A stretch of 64,000 bases of DNA. Source: CAWDDA01 sp963813345 (lineage in GTDB: Bacteria; Acidobacteriota; Blastocatellia; RBC074). Below are positions 1 through 10,435 of this stretch, one piece after another; position 1 is the stretch's first letter; the number at the start of each line of letters is the position of its first letter. Both the position numbers and the translations under genes were made by a program. The stretch spans positions 62,001-126,000 of the forward strand of contig CAWEYR010000031.1 in the NCBI GenBank assembly GCA_963813345.1. Direction: 5' to 3'. Below the pieces are notes generated by a model. It ran no database searches, was not told where the DNA came from, and was given only the letters and a program-made list of their open reading frames with translations.

Positions 1-1910
1 GTTATCAGCAACCGCATCCCACGCCCTCACCGCCATCTCTTTCGTTCCTCCGCCGCCCGGTATCAATCCAACACCTACCTCGACCAGACCAATGTAGGTC
101 TCGGCATCCGCAACATTGCGGTTGGCGTGGAGCACCATTTCGCATCCTCCGCCCAGCGTCATCTGGAACGGAGCAACAACAACAGGCTTGGCCGCATACC
201 TCAAGCTCATTGTCGTGTTTTGAAACTGTCGGACAGCTGCGTGCAGCTCATCCCATTCACCCTCCTGTGCGGCGAGAAGAATGAGCATGATGTTGGCGCC
301 TACAGAAAAGTTCTCACCCTGATTGCCGATGACCAGCCCTTCAAAATTCTTTTCAACCTCTTTGTGCGCTGTTGCAATCATCTGCAGAGCGTCGCCACCG
401 AGCGAGTTCATCTTTGAGTGAAACTCGACCAGGGCTACTCCGTCACCGAGATCGATCAGGCTGGCGCCGGAGTTCTTCTTGATCTCACGGCCCTGCTCCT
501 TTGATTGACTTGATGATCGTGACGCCAGGAAGCGCGCGCTCAGGTTTGTACTCACCGGCAACGAAATCGAAGTAAAGGCGCGTCCCGTTTTCCGACTTGT
601 AGAAGCTCTTGTGACCCGCCGCAAGCATCTTTTCGACATTGGCAGGTACCGCTCGACCTTCTTCACGAAGTCTTGCGACGGACTTCTCTACGCCGATCGC
701 GTCCCAGGTTTCGAAAGCGCCAAGCTCGTGTGCAAAACCCCATTTCATCGCGTTGTCGATTTCGACGATTGAGTCGGCGATTTCGGGGATGCGGTTTGCC
801 GCATAGATAAGCGATTCGGACATGGTGCGCCAGAGGAACTCACCGGCACGATCCTTCGCGTATACGAGCGCTCTCAAACGTTCCCCAAGGTCTTCGATGT
901 TTCGCGCGGCTTCGACCGAAGCGAATTTCGGCTTCATCCGCGGACGGTACTCGAGCGAGCTCAGATCGAGCGTCAGAATCTCATCGCCTGACTTTTTGAA
1001 GAATCCGCCCTTGGTCTTCTCACCCAGCAGACGACGCTCGACCATCTTCTCGATGACATCCGGGAGTTTGAAGGTGTCGCGTTTTTCGTCATCAGCAACC
1101 GCTTCGTAAAGATTGCGCGCGACATGCGCCGCCGTGTCGACACCTACAATATCCATCGTCCGGAAGCTCGCGCTCTTCGCGTGCCCGATGAGAGTGCCAG
1201 TCAGCGCGTCAACTTCTTCAATCGTGTAACCGCCTTCGAGCATCACTCGAATTCCATCGAGCATGGCGAAAGTGCCGATACGGTTGCCGATGAAATTGGG
1301 AGTGTCTTTCGCATAAACAATCCCCTTGCCGAGCACGCGGTCGCAGAAACCTGAGACGAAGCACGACACTTCACCGGCAGTCTCCGGTGTTCGGATCAGT
1401 TCGAGAAGATGAAGGTAACGCGGAGGATTGAAGAAATGTGTCCCAAGAAACCGTCGTCGAAATCCTTCACTCCGGCCTTCTGCAAGTGCGCCGATCGGAA
1501 TGCCCGAAGTATTCGAGCTCACGATCGCGTCAGGTTTCAGGTGTGATTCGATCTTTGCGTAAAGCGATCGTCTTGATTTCGAGGTTCTCGATGATAGCTT
1601 CGATCACCCAGTCGCAGTCCTTGAGTCTGGCCAGGTCATCATCGAAATTTCCAACGGTCACAAGCTCGGCAAGTTCAGCTGAGAAAAAGGCCGCCGGCCG
1701 CGCCTTCTTAGCGCCGTCGAGCCCCGCCTGCGCAATCCGGTTTCTGACCGCCGGTGATTCAAGTGTCAGACCTTTCGCCTTTTCCTCAGGCGTCAATTCT
1801 CTGGGAACGATATCGAGCAGCAGCGAAGGAATACCTGCATTGGCAAGATGCGCGGCAATCTGAGCTCCCATCACTCCCGCGCCCAGCACTGCCGCCTTAC
1901 GAATCTGCAT
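1..1910 (-). CDS. fadN: 3-hydroxyacyl-CoA dehydrogenase / enoyl-CoA hydratase (FadN-type), 3' end outside window
   Basis: Bifunctional beta-oxidation enzyme that hydrates enoyl-CoA and oxidises 3-hydroxyacyl-CoA with NAD. The N-terminus has the Rossmann motif GAGVMG at residues 10-15. The dehydrogenase part carries SSNTSGIPIG and GTHFFNPPRYLHLLEL with the catalytic-region His. The last part, reading to base 1, is crotonase-like (SVGANIMLIL, TLGGGCEMVLHANR, GLIPGGGT). Dehydrogenase first and hydratase last is the Bacillus FadN order, the reverse of E. coli FadB. Two frame breaks, near 1565 and 497, are each repaired by removing one base (the second gives IKEQGREIKKNSG). A Shine-Dalgarno AAGGAGAG precedes the ATG at 1910. 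It is the last visible gene of the fadR-fadD-fadN series; a thiolase usually follows but would lie outside. Confidence 0.9.
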
Positions 1911-1931
1911 TCGTTAATCTCTCCTTGATTT

Positions 1932-2013
1932 GCGAGTAGCGGCTGACTTGGCGCCGCTTTCATGCTTTCGTGACGGACTCTTCGCGCAGGACGAGAAAGC
2001 GTGCGACCAAGCT
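1932..2013. repeat. degenerate stem-loop related to the element at 20857-20952
   Basis: The left arm (GGCGCCGCTTTC region), the loop at 1972-1992 and the eroded right arm align with the intact hairpin at 20857-20952. The two loops are nearly identical (GGACTCTTCGCGCAGGAC here, GGACTATTCGTGCGGGAC there) although this stem has lost much of its pairing. It lies in the fadD-fadN gap. Confidence 0.6.
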
Positions 2014-2035
2014 CGCTCCACTGCCAATTACTAGT

Positions 2036-3893
2036 TCATTTTCGCGCGTAATCGCGCGACTTCTCGGCATAGAGCCGGTCGATCACATCCTTGTATTTCT
2101 CTGTAACCACGCGACGGCGCACTTTGAGCGTGGGCGTCAGTTCGCCAGCTTCGACTGTCATCTCGTTCGCGAGCAGTGCTATCGCTTTGACTTTCTCGTA
2201 TTGCGCAAGTTCCTGAGTGTACCTTTCAACCTGACGCTGGAAAAGGTCAATGATTCTCGGATGCTCGAGCAGTTCCGCAGGATCGCCGTATGCGATTCCC
2301 TTGTGCTTTGCGTAACTCACCAGCTGGTCCATCCGAGGTACTATTAGTGCAGCCGGAAACTTTCGCTCATCGCCTATCACGACTACCTGATTGACAAAAC
2401 GGCTTTGCTTTATCGCGCTCTCGATCGGCTGTGGAGCAATGTACTTTCCTCCGCTCGTCTTGATCAGGTCCTTCTTTCGATCAGTAATGTAAAGAAAACC
2501 GTCTTCGTCAAAGTTTCCGATGTCGCCAGTGTGAAGCCAGACACGGCCCTGAGCGTCACGCTCGAGCGCGGCCGCCGTGTCCTCGGGCTTGTTGTAATAA
2601 CCGCGCATTACGTTGGGTCCGGAACAAAGAATCTCTCCATCCGCCGCAATACGCACATCAACGCCCGGAATCGGCCGGCCCGCTGACCCGAGCCGGTTTT
2701 GTTCCGGCGTGTTGGCAGTGATCACGGGAGAGCTCTCCGTCAATCCGTAACCTTGAAGAACAGGCAAGCCTGCACCATAGAAGACGCGCGCCAGTTCTGC
2801 TGAAAGCGGTGCGCCACCCGATACGAAGAACCGGAGCCGGCCTCCCGTTGCCGCTCTCCATTTTGCAAACACCAGCCGTGACATAACAGCGTGCTTAAGG
2901 GCAAGCCATGGGCTGATAGCTTTGCCCCTGCTCTTTAGCTCTGCCCACTCCTGTGCCACCTCGACCGACTTGCGGGCGATTCCTGCCCGTAAGGCACCCT
3001 GATCCTCTGCCTTTTCCATCGCCTTCGAATAAATCTTCTCAAAGAGGCGCGGAACGCTTGTAAGGTAGTGTGGTTTCACCTCGAGCATGTGTTCCGCTAC
3101 GGCACCAATGTTCTCGCAGTAATAAGATGCTCGCCTGTCCCTGCATATAAAGATAGAAAGTCGCGCGCTCGAAGATATGCGAGAGTGGCAGGAAACTGAG
3201 CACCACGGAGCTCTGATCAACGGGCAATATTGCGATTGCGTTGATCACATTCGAGACGATGTTGCCGTGAGAGAGCATCACTCCCTTGGGCTCACCGGTA
3301 GTTCCTGAGGTGTAGATGATCGTTGCCAGCGTTTCTGGCGTGATGCTCGATCGCAGCGTGTCATAGAGATGAGGTTCTGCCGTCTCCAGTGCCCGGCCAC
3401 GTTCTGCGACCTCATCGAGCGACATCACGCGCGCATCGTGCCCGCCACTTGAATCGCTATTTGTCCAGTCATCAAATGCAATGATGACGCGGAGCCGGCT
3501 CGCTCGAGCCAACTCATCGCGCATTCGCTCGTATTGAGACTGATTCGAAATGAAAAGAACTTCGATCCCTGCGTTTTCGAGTATGAATCCGACCTGCTTC
3601 GGCGCCTGAGTTGCATAGATCGGAACATCAGCCGCTCCAGCGCTCAGAGTCGCGAGATCAGCGATCGTCCATTCCGGCCGATTCTCTGAAAGAAGTCCCA
3701 CACGATCGCCGGCGCGCACGCCCAGGGCATAGAGTCCCAGTGTAGTCTCGCGAACTTTGCGCTCGAACGCGTCGGCCGAGATCGAATGCCAGGCGCCATC
3801 CTGCTTGTAGTTGAGCAGCGCATCCTTTCCGCTCGCAAGCGCGCTTTGAAAAGTATCGAGGAGTGTCCTGATTTCGATCTTATTCCGTTGCAT
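2036..3893 (-). CDS. fadD: long-chain fatty acid-CoA ligase (AMP-forming)
   Basis: ANL-superfamily ligase that activates fatty acids to acyl-CoA through an acyl-AMP, at the cytoplasmic membrane. Motifs in order: YTSGTTGEPKG (P-loop), FLPLSHIFER, VLQGYGLTESSPV, HTGDIG, and DRKKDLIKTSGGKYIAP. About 618 residues once one frame break near 3121-3127 is repaired by removing one T, which restores SIYYCENIGAV. The start is taken at MQRNKIE (3893) rather than the longer reading from 3926, because it leaves a short 14-base overlap with the end of the upstream regulator, suggesting translational coupling. The layout resembles the lcfA-fadR region of Bacillus, so control by the neighbouring FadR-like repressor is likely. 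Confidence 0.9.
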
Positions 3894-4497
3894 GAGCCTC
3901 GCGCATTCCGTTGAGCAGGAGGTCAATTACCGGATCGGCTGTAGCAGTCAATGAAAGATTGTTATGACTGAGCACCCAGTTGGTTGCCATTTCGTCCAGA
4001 GCTCCGAAAAGAACCTTGGCAATGAACTTTGGACTGAGCTGCGAGGTGAATATGCGTCGTCTTTGTCCCTCCTCGATGATCTCGCGCATGATCTGGAAAT
4101 AGTCAGCAAGCTGCGCGGTCGAGATCTGCTCCATAAACTTGGTTGAATGGCGCAGCTCGATCTGGAAGACGATTGCCATATCGCGATCACGCTCGAGGCA
4201 TTCGAAGTGGTAGCGTGCAAACTGCCGAAGTTGTTGAACGGGATCGTCAATGTCACGAAGCTGAGCCCTGACGCGTATAAGAAACTCATCCATTCCAGTA
4301 GTGAAGATCGAGCTGAGCAGCTCGTCCTTGCTTCTGAAATAAAGGTAGACGGTGCCGTCGGCGACGCCTGCTTCGCGAGCGACATCGGAGACTTTTGAAT
4401 TAAAGAATCCTGATCTTGCGAAGACTTTGGCGGCAGCCTTTAGGATTCGGAGCGCACGTTCCGCGCGCGAGGTATCAACTCTTTGGAGTGTCTCCAT
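3880..4497 (-). CDS. fadR: TetR-family fatty-acid regulator (FadR/YsiA-like)
   Basis: 205-residue TetR repressor. The helix-turn-helix occupies about residues 15-60 (ILKAAAKVFARSGFF, VSDVAREAGVADGTVYLYF, FRSKDELLSSIF). The ligand domain carries AIVFQIELRHSTKFM and VLFGALDEMATNWVLSH, closely like the Bacillus acyl-CoA-responsive FadR. It starts the minus-strand fatty-acid operon, overlapping fadD by 14 bases, with fadN 125 bases beyond. Inference: it represses these genes until long-chain acyl-CoA binds. GGGAGGGAA lies directly before the ATG as ribosome binding site. No operator palindrome was picked out because an inverted repeat occupies the upstream gap. Confidence 0.85.
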   Translation of the reverse strand: METLQRVDTSRAERALRILKAAAKVFARSGFFNSKVSDVAREAGVADGTVYLYFRSKDELLSSIFTTGMDEFLIRVRAQLRDIDDPVQQLRQFARYHFECLERDRDMAIVFQIELRHSTKFMEQISTAQLADYFQIMREIIEEGQRRRIFTSQLSPKFIAKVLFGALDEMATNWVLSHNNLSLTATADPVIDLLLNGMREAHATE

Positions 4498-4543
4498 TTC
4501 CCTCCCTGAATGGGTCCTGAATGAGGGCTCATTCAGAGGAAGA

Positions 4544-4641
4544 TTACCACGGAAAACACGGAAAGAACACGGAAATTACACGGAGTTTCTCAATCAACAA
4601 TCCGTGCCTTCCGTGTTCTTTTTCCGTGTCTTCCGTGGTAT
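4544..4641. repeat. CACGGAA-type inverted repeat
   Basis: Left arm (TACCACGGAAAACACGG) and right arm (CCGTGTCTTCCGTGGTA) are imperfect inverted copies built from iterations of CACGGAA. It fills the divergent gap between fadR and pfkA, so their promoters must overlap or flank it. The same type recurs at 40490-40611. Confidence 0.8.
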
Positions 4642-4671
4642 TCCTTTCCTGTGCAGCCCAAAACCAACACC

Positions 4672-5814
4672 ATGGTCAAACGGCGCCTGGTCAAGGTCCC
4701 GAAACGGATCGGCGTCGTTACCGGAGGCGGCGATTGCCCGGGCCTGAACGCCGTCGTTCGCGCCATCGTCCTCGGTGCGCATAATCGAGGCTGGGAAATC
4801 TTCGGTATCGAACGCGGCTTCGAGGGTCTTCTTTATAAAGACCGCATCCACCCGCTCGGCAGGCATCACGTGCGCGGCATCATCCACACCGGCGGCACTA
4901 TCCTCGGGACGACCAATCGCGGCAACCCGTTCAAGCTCACGGTCTCGGACAACGGCAAAGAGGAGATCGTTGATGTCTCGAACAAAGTCGTCAAAGAATT
5001 CGCCCGGTGGAACTTCGATTCACTGATCGTCATCGGCGGTGATGGCACCCTCAAGATTGCGGCGAGCCTCGCTGGCAAAGGAATCCCCATAATCGGCGTT
5101 CCGAAAACGATCGACAATGACCTCGCTGCAACCGAGCTCACCTTCGGATTCAACACGGCAGTCGCTACAGCCACGGATGCAATTGACAAGGTTCACGCAA
5201 CGGCCGAGTCCCACGAGCGCGTGATGGTCGTCGAAGTCATGGGGCGTTTAGCCGGTTGGATTGCGCTTTATTCCGGTGTAGCGGGCGGTGCCGATGTCAT
5301 CCTGCTGCCCGAAATCCCTTTCAGGTTCGACCCTATCATCCGTAAGATTGAAGATCGCTGGAAGAAAGGGCGGCATTTCGCCATCGTCGTTACCGCCGAA
5401 GGTGCCCGCCCCGAGGGCGGAGAGTTCTTCTACAAGCCGGGCGATGCGGGTGCAGAGCGGAGGTTAGGCGGGATTGCAGATTTTGTTGCGAGCGAGCTCG
5501 GGCGCCTCGCTCCATATGAAACACGCTCACTTGTGCTTGGTCATCTGCAGCGTGGAGGAATGCCGACGTCATCAGATCGGCTGCTCGCGACGCGATTTGG
5601 CGCGGCTGCAGTCCGCGCAATCGAGCACGGCGAACGCAACTGTATGGTTGCATATCGGTCAGCCCGCATTGTGACGGTTCCGCTCGAGCGTGCGCTCAGC
5701 GAGATGAAGACCGTCGCGCTCGATTCTGACATCATCCTGTCAGCGCGCGAGCTTGGCATCTCTTTCGGAGACGAGAGTGGAAAGAATCGTCGAGTGCGTG
5801 CCAAACTTCAGTGA
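4672..5814 (+). CDS. pfkA: 6-phosphofructokinase
   Basis: Phosphorylates fructose 6-phosphate in glycolysis. The N-terminal GVVTGGGDCPGLNAVVRA, the phosphoryl-donor loop IGGDGTLK, the catalytic loop GVPKTIDNDL, and VMVVEVMGRLAGW are all present in about 380 residues. The position equivalent to E. coli Gly104 is Gly (ATP type) while that equivalent to Gly124 is Lys (as in PPi and group III enzymes). This matches actinobacterial ATP-dependent group III enzymes, so ATP use is the better guess. A GTG at 4651 is possible, but the ATG at 4672 avoids reading through the edge of the inverted repeat. Its 3' end overlaps the start of ftcD by 38 bases. Confidence 0.88.
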   Translation: MVKRRLVKVPKRIGVVTGGGDCPGLNAVVRAIVLGAHNRGWEIFGIERGFEGLLYKDRIHPLGRHHVRGIIHTGGTILGTTNRGNPFKLTVSDNGKEEIVDVSNKVVKEFARWNFDSLIVIGGDGTLKIAASLAGKGIPIIGVPKTIDNDLAATELTFGFNTAVATATDAIDKVHATAESHERVMVVEVMGRLAGWIALYSGVAGGADVILLPEIPFRFDPIIRKIEDRWKKGRHFAIVVTAEGARPEGGEFFYKPGDAGAERRLGGIADFVASELGRLAPYETRSLVLGHLQRGGMPTSSDRLLATRFGAAAVRAIEHGERNCMVAYRSARIVTVPLERALSEMKTVALDSDIILSARELGISFGDESGKNRRVRAKLQ

Positions 5815-7293
5815 GGGACGTGATGCGGCCACGATCGCGGAGATTGAGGCAGCAATCCGCTCGGTCCCCGGAGTACTCCTGCTCGACGTTCATTCGGACC
5901 CCGATCACAACCGGTCAGTGATCACGTTCGCCGGCGAGCCGCAGGCAGTGCTCGAAGGCGCCTTGCGCGCAGCAGACCGTGCGGTTGATCTGATCGATCT
6001 TAATTTCCACGACGGCGAGCATCCGCAGAATCGGGGCTGTTGATGTGCTTCCGTTTGTGCCTCTCAAAGGTGTAACCATGGATGAATGCGTCACGCTTGC
6101 AAGAGCAGCAGGCGAGCGCATTGCGACCGCGCTGGATGTGCCGGTTTTCTTGTATGATCGCGCGGCGATGCGATCGGATCGGCGCGACCTTGCAGATGTC
6201 CGTCGTGGCGAATTCGAGGGCTTGCGCGAAGAGATCGGACAGGATCCCGATCGCGTTCCGGATTTCGGTAGGCCCCGCGTTCATCCGCGTGCCGGCGCAA
6301 TCGCGGTCGGTGCACGTCCGTTGCTCATTGCGTTCAACGTGAATCTTGCAACCGATGACGTTGAGATCGCGAAGATCCATCGCGCGAGCTGTTCGTGGAC
6401 GTGATGGAGGACTACGCTACGTTAAGGCGCTCGGAATGCGGCTTCGCGAACGAAATCAGGTCCAGGTCTCGATGAATCTCGTCAACTATCAGGCGACTCC
6501 GATGCACCGGGCATTCGAGGCTGTTCGAGTTGAAGCTGAAGCACGAGGAATCTCGGTTTCAGGAAGTGAGATTGTGGGACTGGTTCCACAGGACGCGCTT
6601 GATGCGGCAGCCCAGCGAAGCTTGCGCCTCGAGAGTTTCAGTAGTGATCAGGTCCTCGAGGTTCGGCTTGCGGCGGCATTGGCGGAGCGGGCTACACCGA
6701 AGGTGAGCTTCGCTGACAAGGTAGCGGCTCGCACCTCGGTGCCCGGTGGCGGCAGTGTGGCGGCGCATGCCGGCGTCCTTGGAGCAGCGCTTGGCGAGAT
6801 GGTCAGCCGGTTGACGATCGGAAAGAACCGGTCCTCAAATGTTGAGCACGAGGCGAGCGAGATTCTCGCAAAGCTTGAAGACCTGCGCGCCGATCTCGAG
6901 ACCGCAGTAGCAGACGATGCAGAAAGTTATGCGAGAGTAATCGCTGCCGGACGGCTTCCGGCTGGTTCAGATGCCGAACAACTGAAGCGCCAGATGGCAC
7001 TCGAGCAGGCAACGCGCGCTGCGCTGGCAGTGCCGCTGCGTGTAGCCGAAGGCGCAGTCGCTGTTCTCGAGTTATTGGATGAGCTCTCTGAAATCGGAGA
7101 GCCCCGCGCGATCTCTGATCTTGCGGTCGGCGCGCAAATGGGCCTCGCTGCAGTTCGAGGCGCGGCCTACGTAGCTATCGCCAACCTCGCCGAGATCTCG
7201 GATGATGAGTTTGCCGATGAGCGCCGCCGCCAGCTCGCTGAGCTTGTCGCTCGCGCTGAAGAAATTGTTGAAGGAATCGTAACGCTTTATTAG
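5777..7293 (+). CDS. ftcD: glutamate formimidoyltransferase / formimidoyl-THF cyclodeaminase
   Basis: Bifunctional histidine-degradation and one-carbon enzyme: it transfers the formimino group of formiminoglutamate to tetrahydrofolate, then releases ammonia. The transferase half starts VECVPNFSEGRD and contains DVHSDPDHNRSV, HPRIGAVDVLPFVPL and VSMNLVNYQATP. The cyclodeaminase half has SVPGGGSVAAHAGVLGAALG and IGKNR. The GTG start at 5777 sits inside the 3' end of pfkA. Two frame breaks (about 6028 and 6375) are each repaired by removing one base, giving about 504 residues, normal for the two-domain protein. The stop TAG (7291-7293) touches the following palindromic element. No hut genes are nearby. 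Confidence 0.9.
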
Positions 7294-7382
7294 GGTACGT
7301 TGTACCGGCGTTTAGCCGGAATCGTGACTTTCTAAGTACTCTGAATGTAACGATTCCGGCTAAACGCCGGTACAACGTACCC
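7293..7382. repeat. palindromic element, GTAC family, complete
   Basis: Perfect 33-base inverted repeat (7293-7325 and 7350-7382) with a 24-base loop. Its outer end reads GGGTACGTTGTACCGGCG and its inner module TTTAGCCGGAATC. It begins on the last base of the ftcD stop codon and ends 19 bases before gcdH. The transcript could form a long hairpin. Confidence 0.95.
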
Positions 7383-7401
7383 TCATGGAGGTTTTCAAAT
7401 A

Positions 7402-8572
7402 ATGTCGTCCTGGGAAGTGGATTTTTTCAAACTGGATTCTTTACTTACTGATGAAGAGAAGCTCGTTCGACAATCCGTCCGTGGCTTTGTCGAAGAGAAA
7501 GTGAACCCGATCATCGCGGACTGCTTTGAGCAGGGCCGCTTTCCCGCTGAAATCGTGCCCGAAATGGCCCGCCTGGGTCTGCTCGGCGCGACTCTTCCAA
7601 CGGAATACGGTTGTGCGGGCGTCAACTATGTTTCCTACGGTCTGATTGCGCAGGAGCTCGAGGCGGGCGACTCCGGAATCCGTAGCTTCGCATCCGTCCA
7701 GAGCTCACTCTGCATGTATCCGATCTACGAATTCGGAAGCGAAGAACAGCGCAGGAAGTTCCTTCCTGATATGGCTGCCGGCAAAAAGATCGGATGTTTC
7801 GGTCTGACGGAGCCGAATGCGGGCTCGAATCCGGACGGCATGAAAACGCGCGCAAAGCGAGTAAAAGATGGCTGGCTTCTCAACGGGACGAAAGCGTGGA
7901 TCACAAGCGGAACGATCGCTGATCTTGCTGTCGTCTGGGCAAAGGATGACGAAGGCATCGTTCGCGGATTCATCGTCGAGAAAGGTACGCCCGGCTTTAG
8001 AGCGCCCGAGATCAAACACAAGCTCTCGCTTCGAGCTTCGATTACATCTGAGCTCGTCTTCGAAGACTGTCTGATCCCTGAAGAGAACATCCTTCCAAAG
8101 AGCAAAGGTCTCAAGAGCCCATTGATGTGTTTGTCGAGCGCGCGGTTTGGAATTGCCTGGGGAGCGGTAGGCGCCGCCACGTCGTGTTATCGCACTGCGG
8201 TTGACTATTCAAAGCAGCGGATTCAGTTCGATCGCCCGATCGGCGGTTTTCAACTGACGCAGAAGAAGCTCGCCGATATGCTGACCGAGATCAGCAAGGC
8301 TCAGCTCATTTGCCTGCGGCTTGGCCGGCTCAAGGATGAAGGCGCGCTCGAGCCGGTGCACATATCGATGGCGAAGATGAACAATGTTGCGATGGCGCTC
8401 GAAGTTGCGAGGACTTCTCGCGGGATTCTCGGCGCGAATGGCATAACGGGCGACTATCCCATCATGCGCGCACATGTGCAATTTGGAATCGGTATACACA
8501 TATGAAGGAACAAATGAGGTACACACGCTGGTTCTCGGCAAACACATCACGGGTCTCGATGCGTTCTTATAG
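7402..8572 (+). CDS. gcdH: acyl-CoA dehydrogenase, glutaryl-CoA dehydrogenase type
   Basis: FAD-dependent acyl-CoA dehydrogenase. FGLTEPNAGSNP and the flavin-binding region ending KAWITSG, then FDRPIGGFQL and ARTSRGILGANGI, match the glutaryl-CoA dehydrogenase branch, which oxidatively decarboxylates glutaryl-CoA to crotonyl-CoA. The uninterrupted reading stops early at 8505. Removing one base near 8470 restores RHMCNLESVYTYEGTNEVH and the usual C-terminus GKHITGLDAFL, ending at 8572 (389 residues). The expected catalytic Glu is in the YEGTNEVH segment that only the repaired frame contains. It overlaps ggt by 14 bases. Crotonyl-CoA would feed the beta-oxidation genes upstream. Confidence 0.88.
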
Positions 8573-10275
8573 ACGCGTCCTCAGTGCGATCCTGGCTGCC
8601 AGCGTTCTTGTTGCGTCTGTTGTTGCGCCATTTCCGTCATCTGCGGCGTCTCGCGCTCCCGTCCGTGCAAAGCACGGAATGGTGGTGTCGGTGAGCGAGA
8701 TTGCTTCCAACGTCGGCGTAGAGATATTGAAGCGAGGCGGCAATGCAGTCGATGCGTCGGTTGCGGTTGGTCTTGCGCTCGCGGTGGTCTGGCCCTCAGC
8801 CGGCAACCTCGGAGGCGGAGGCTTTATGGTGATTCGGCTCGCGTAACGGCAAGTCGACGGTGATCGATTACCGCGAGATGGGGCCCGCGGCCGCGCACCG
8901 CAATGTCTATCTCGACAGTTCCGAGAAATATATCCCCGAATCTTCTACGTTCGGCCATAAGGCCGCCGGTGTGCCGGGATCGGTGGCCGGCATGGCGATG
9001 GCGCTCGAGAAGTACGGGACGATGAAGTGGGCGGATGTTGCCGAGCCTGCAAGGAAGCTCGCAGCGGATGGGTTTCCGGTCTGGTATGAGCTTGAGTCGA
9101 GTCTCAAGGGTACAGCGAAGGATCTCTCGCGATATCCGGAAACGAAGCGGATCTTCCTGCGCGATGGTAAGTTTTATGAGACCGGTGAGATCTTCCGACA
9201 ACCCGAGCTCGCCAGCACTCTCGATCGTCTGATCAAGTCCGGACCCAAAGAGTTCTATCAGGGCCGCACAGCCGAGCTGATTGCGGAGAGCATGAAGAAG
9301 TATGGCTGGATAACGATGGAAGACCTGAAGAACTATCGTGCGATCGAGCGCGAGCCGCTCAAGGGGATGTATCGAGGTCACGAGATCATCACGATGCCGC
9401 CGCCTTCGTCCGGTGGCATCGCCTTGATTGAAATGCTCAATATTCTGGAGCGTTTCAATCTGAAAGAACTCGGCTTCGGGTCTTCAGCATCTACGCATCT
9501 TAAGGTCGAGGCAATGCGTCGCGCTTTTGCAGATCGCGCGCAGTATCTCGGCGACGCCGATTTTGTGAAAGTGCCGGTCGCAGGTTTGATCTCGCGCAAA
9601 TACGCTGATCAGCTGGCAGCAACGATCGATCGAACTCGTGCATCAACATCACAGCAGGTCACGTATGGCAATCCGATACCCTACGAATCTGAAGAGACTA
9701 CTCACTACACTGTTGTTGACAAGGACGGGAATGCGGTTGCGACGACGACTACGATCAATGACGGCTTCGGCAACAAGATCACCGTCGAGGGCGCGGGCTT
9801 TCTGTTGAACAATGAAATGGATGACTTCGCCGCGAAGCCAGGCTCGCCGAATGCTTACGGTCTGATTCAGGGCGAAGCGAATGCTGTGGCGGCGCGCAAG
9901 CGGCCGTTGTCGGCGATGACGCCGACGATTGTTCTCAAAGGTGGAAAGCTTCTGTTTGTTGTGGGCTCACCCGGAGGCCCGACGATCATCAATACTGTGA
10001 TGCAGGTGATTACAAATGTTGTCGATTATGGAATGACGATCCAGCAGGCGGTGGATGCGCCTCGCGTGCATCATCAATGGATGCCGGATCAGATCGTCTA
10101 CGAGCCGATGGGTCTTGTAATGGATGTAACGAATACGTTGCGCACGATGGGGCATACATTGACCGATCGCCCGCGCCACATGGGCGACGCCCACGCCGTA
10201 ATGATCGACGAGAAAACAGGAACAAGACTCGGCGCCGCCGATCCCCGCTTAAATGGAAAAGCTGTAGGGTACTAG
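8559..10275 (+). CDS. ggt: gamma-glutamyltransferase, exported
   Basis: N-terminal nucleophile hydrolase that cleaves glutathione and other gamma-glutamyl compounds outside the cytoplasm. The start at ATG 8559 gives a signal peptide (RVLSAILAASVLVASVVA). The large subunit begins KHGMVVSVSEIASNVG and GGNAVDASVAVGLAL. Autoprocessing is expected before the nucleophile Thr in EETTHYTVVD, followed by LLNNEMDDFAAKPG and the serine/glycine loop GSPGGPTIINTVMQ. One frame break near 8840 is repaired by removing one G (IRLANGKSTVIDYREMGP), giving 571 residues, the family length. The TAG stop immediately precedes a palindromic element. Confidence 0.9.
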
Positions 10276-10423
10276 GGCATGTAGTACCGCCCTGGGAGCG
10301 CCGGCATGCGGTCTGCGATCGAGCCCGAAGCGTGCGGGTCTTCAGCACAAGGACTCTCAAGCGACCGCAAGCTTGCGGCTCGTGGCCAAACCCGAGGCTC
10401 GCGCTACCCAGGGCGGTCACATG
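10276..10423. repeat. composite palindromic element, GTAC family
   Basis: Outer ends GGCATGTAGTACCGCCCTGGGAGCG and a right arm ending CCCAGGGCGGTCACATG enclose the GGGAGCGCCGG module and a degraded GCGAAGCGTGCGAGTCTTCA / AAGGACTCTC module. It starts right after the ggt stop and separates it from a convergent gene. Confidence 0.85.
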
Positions 10424-10435
10424 AGCTATAGATCG

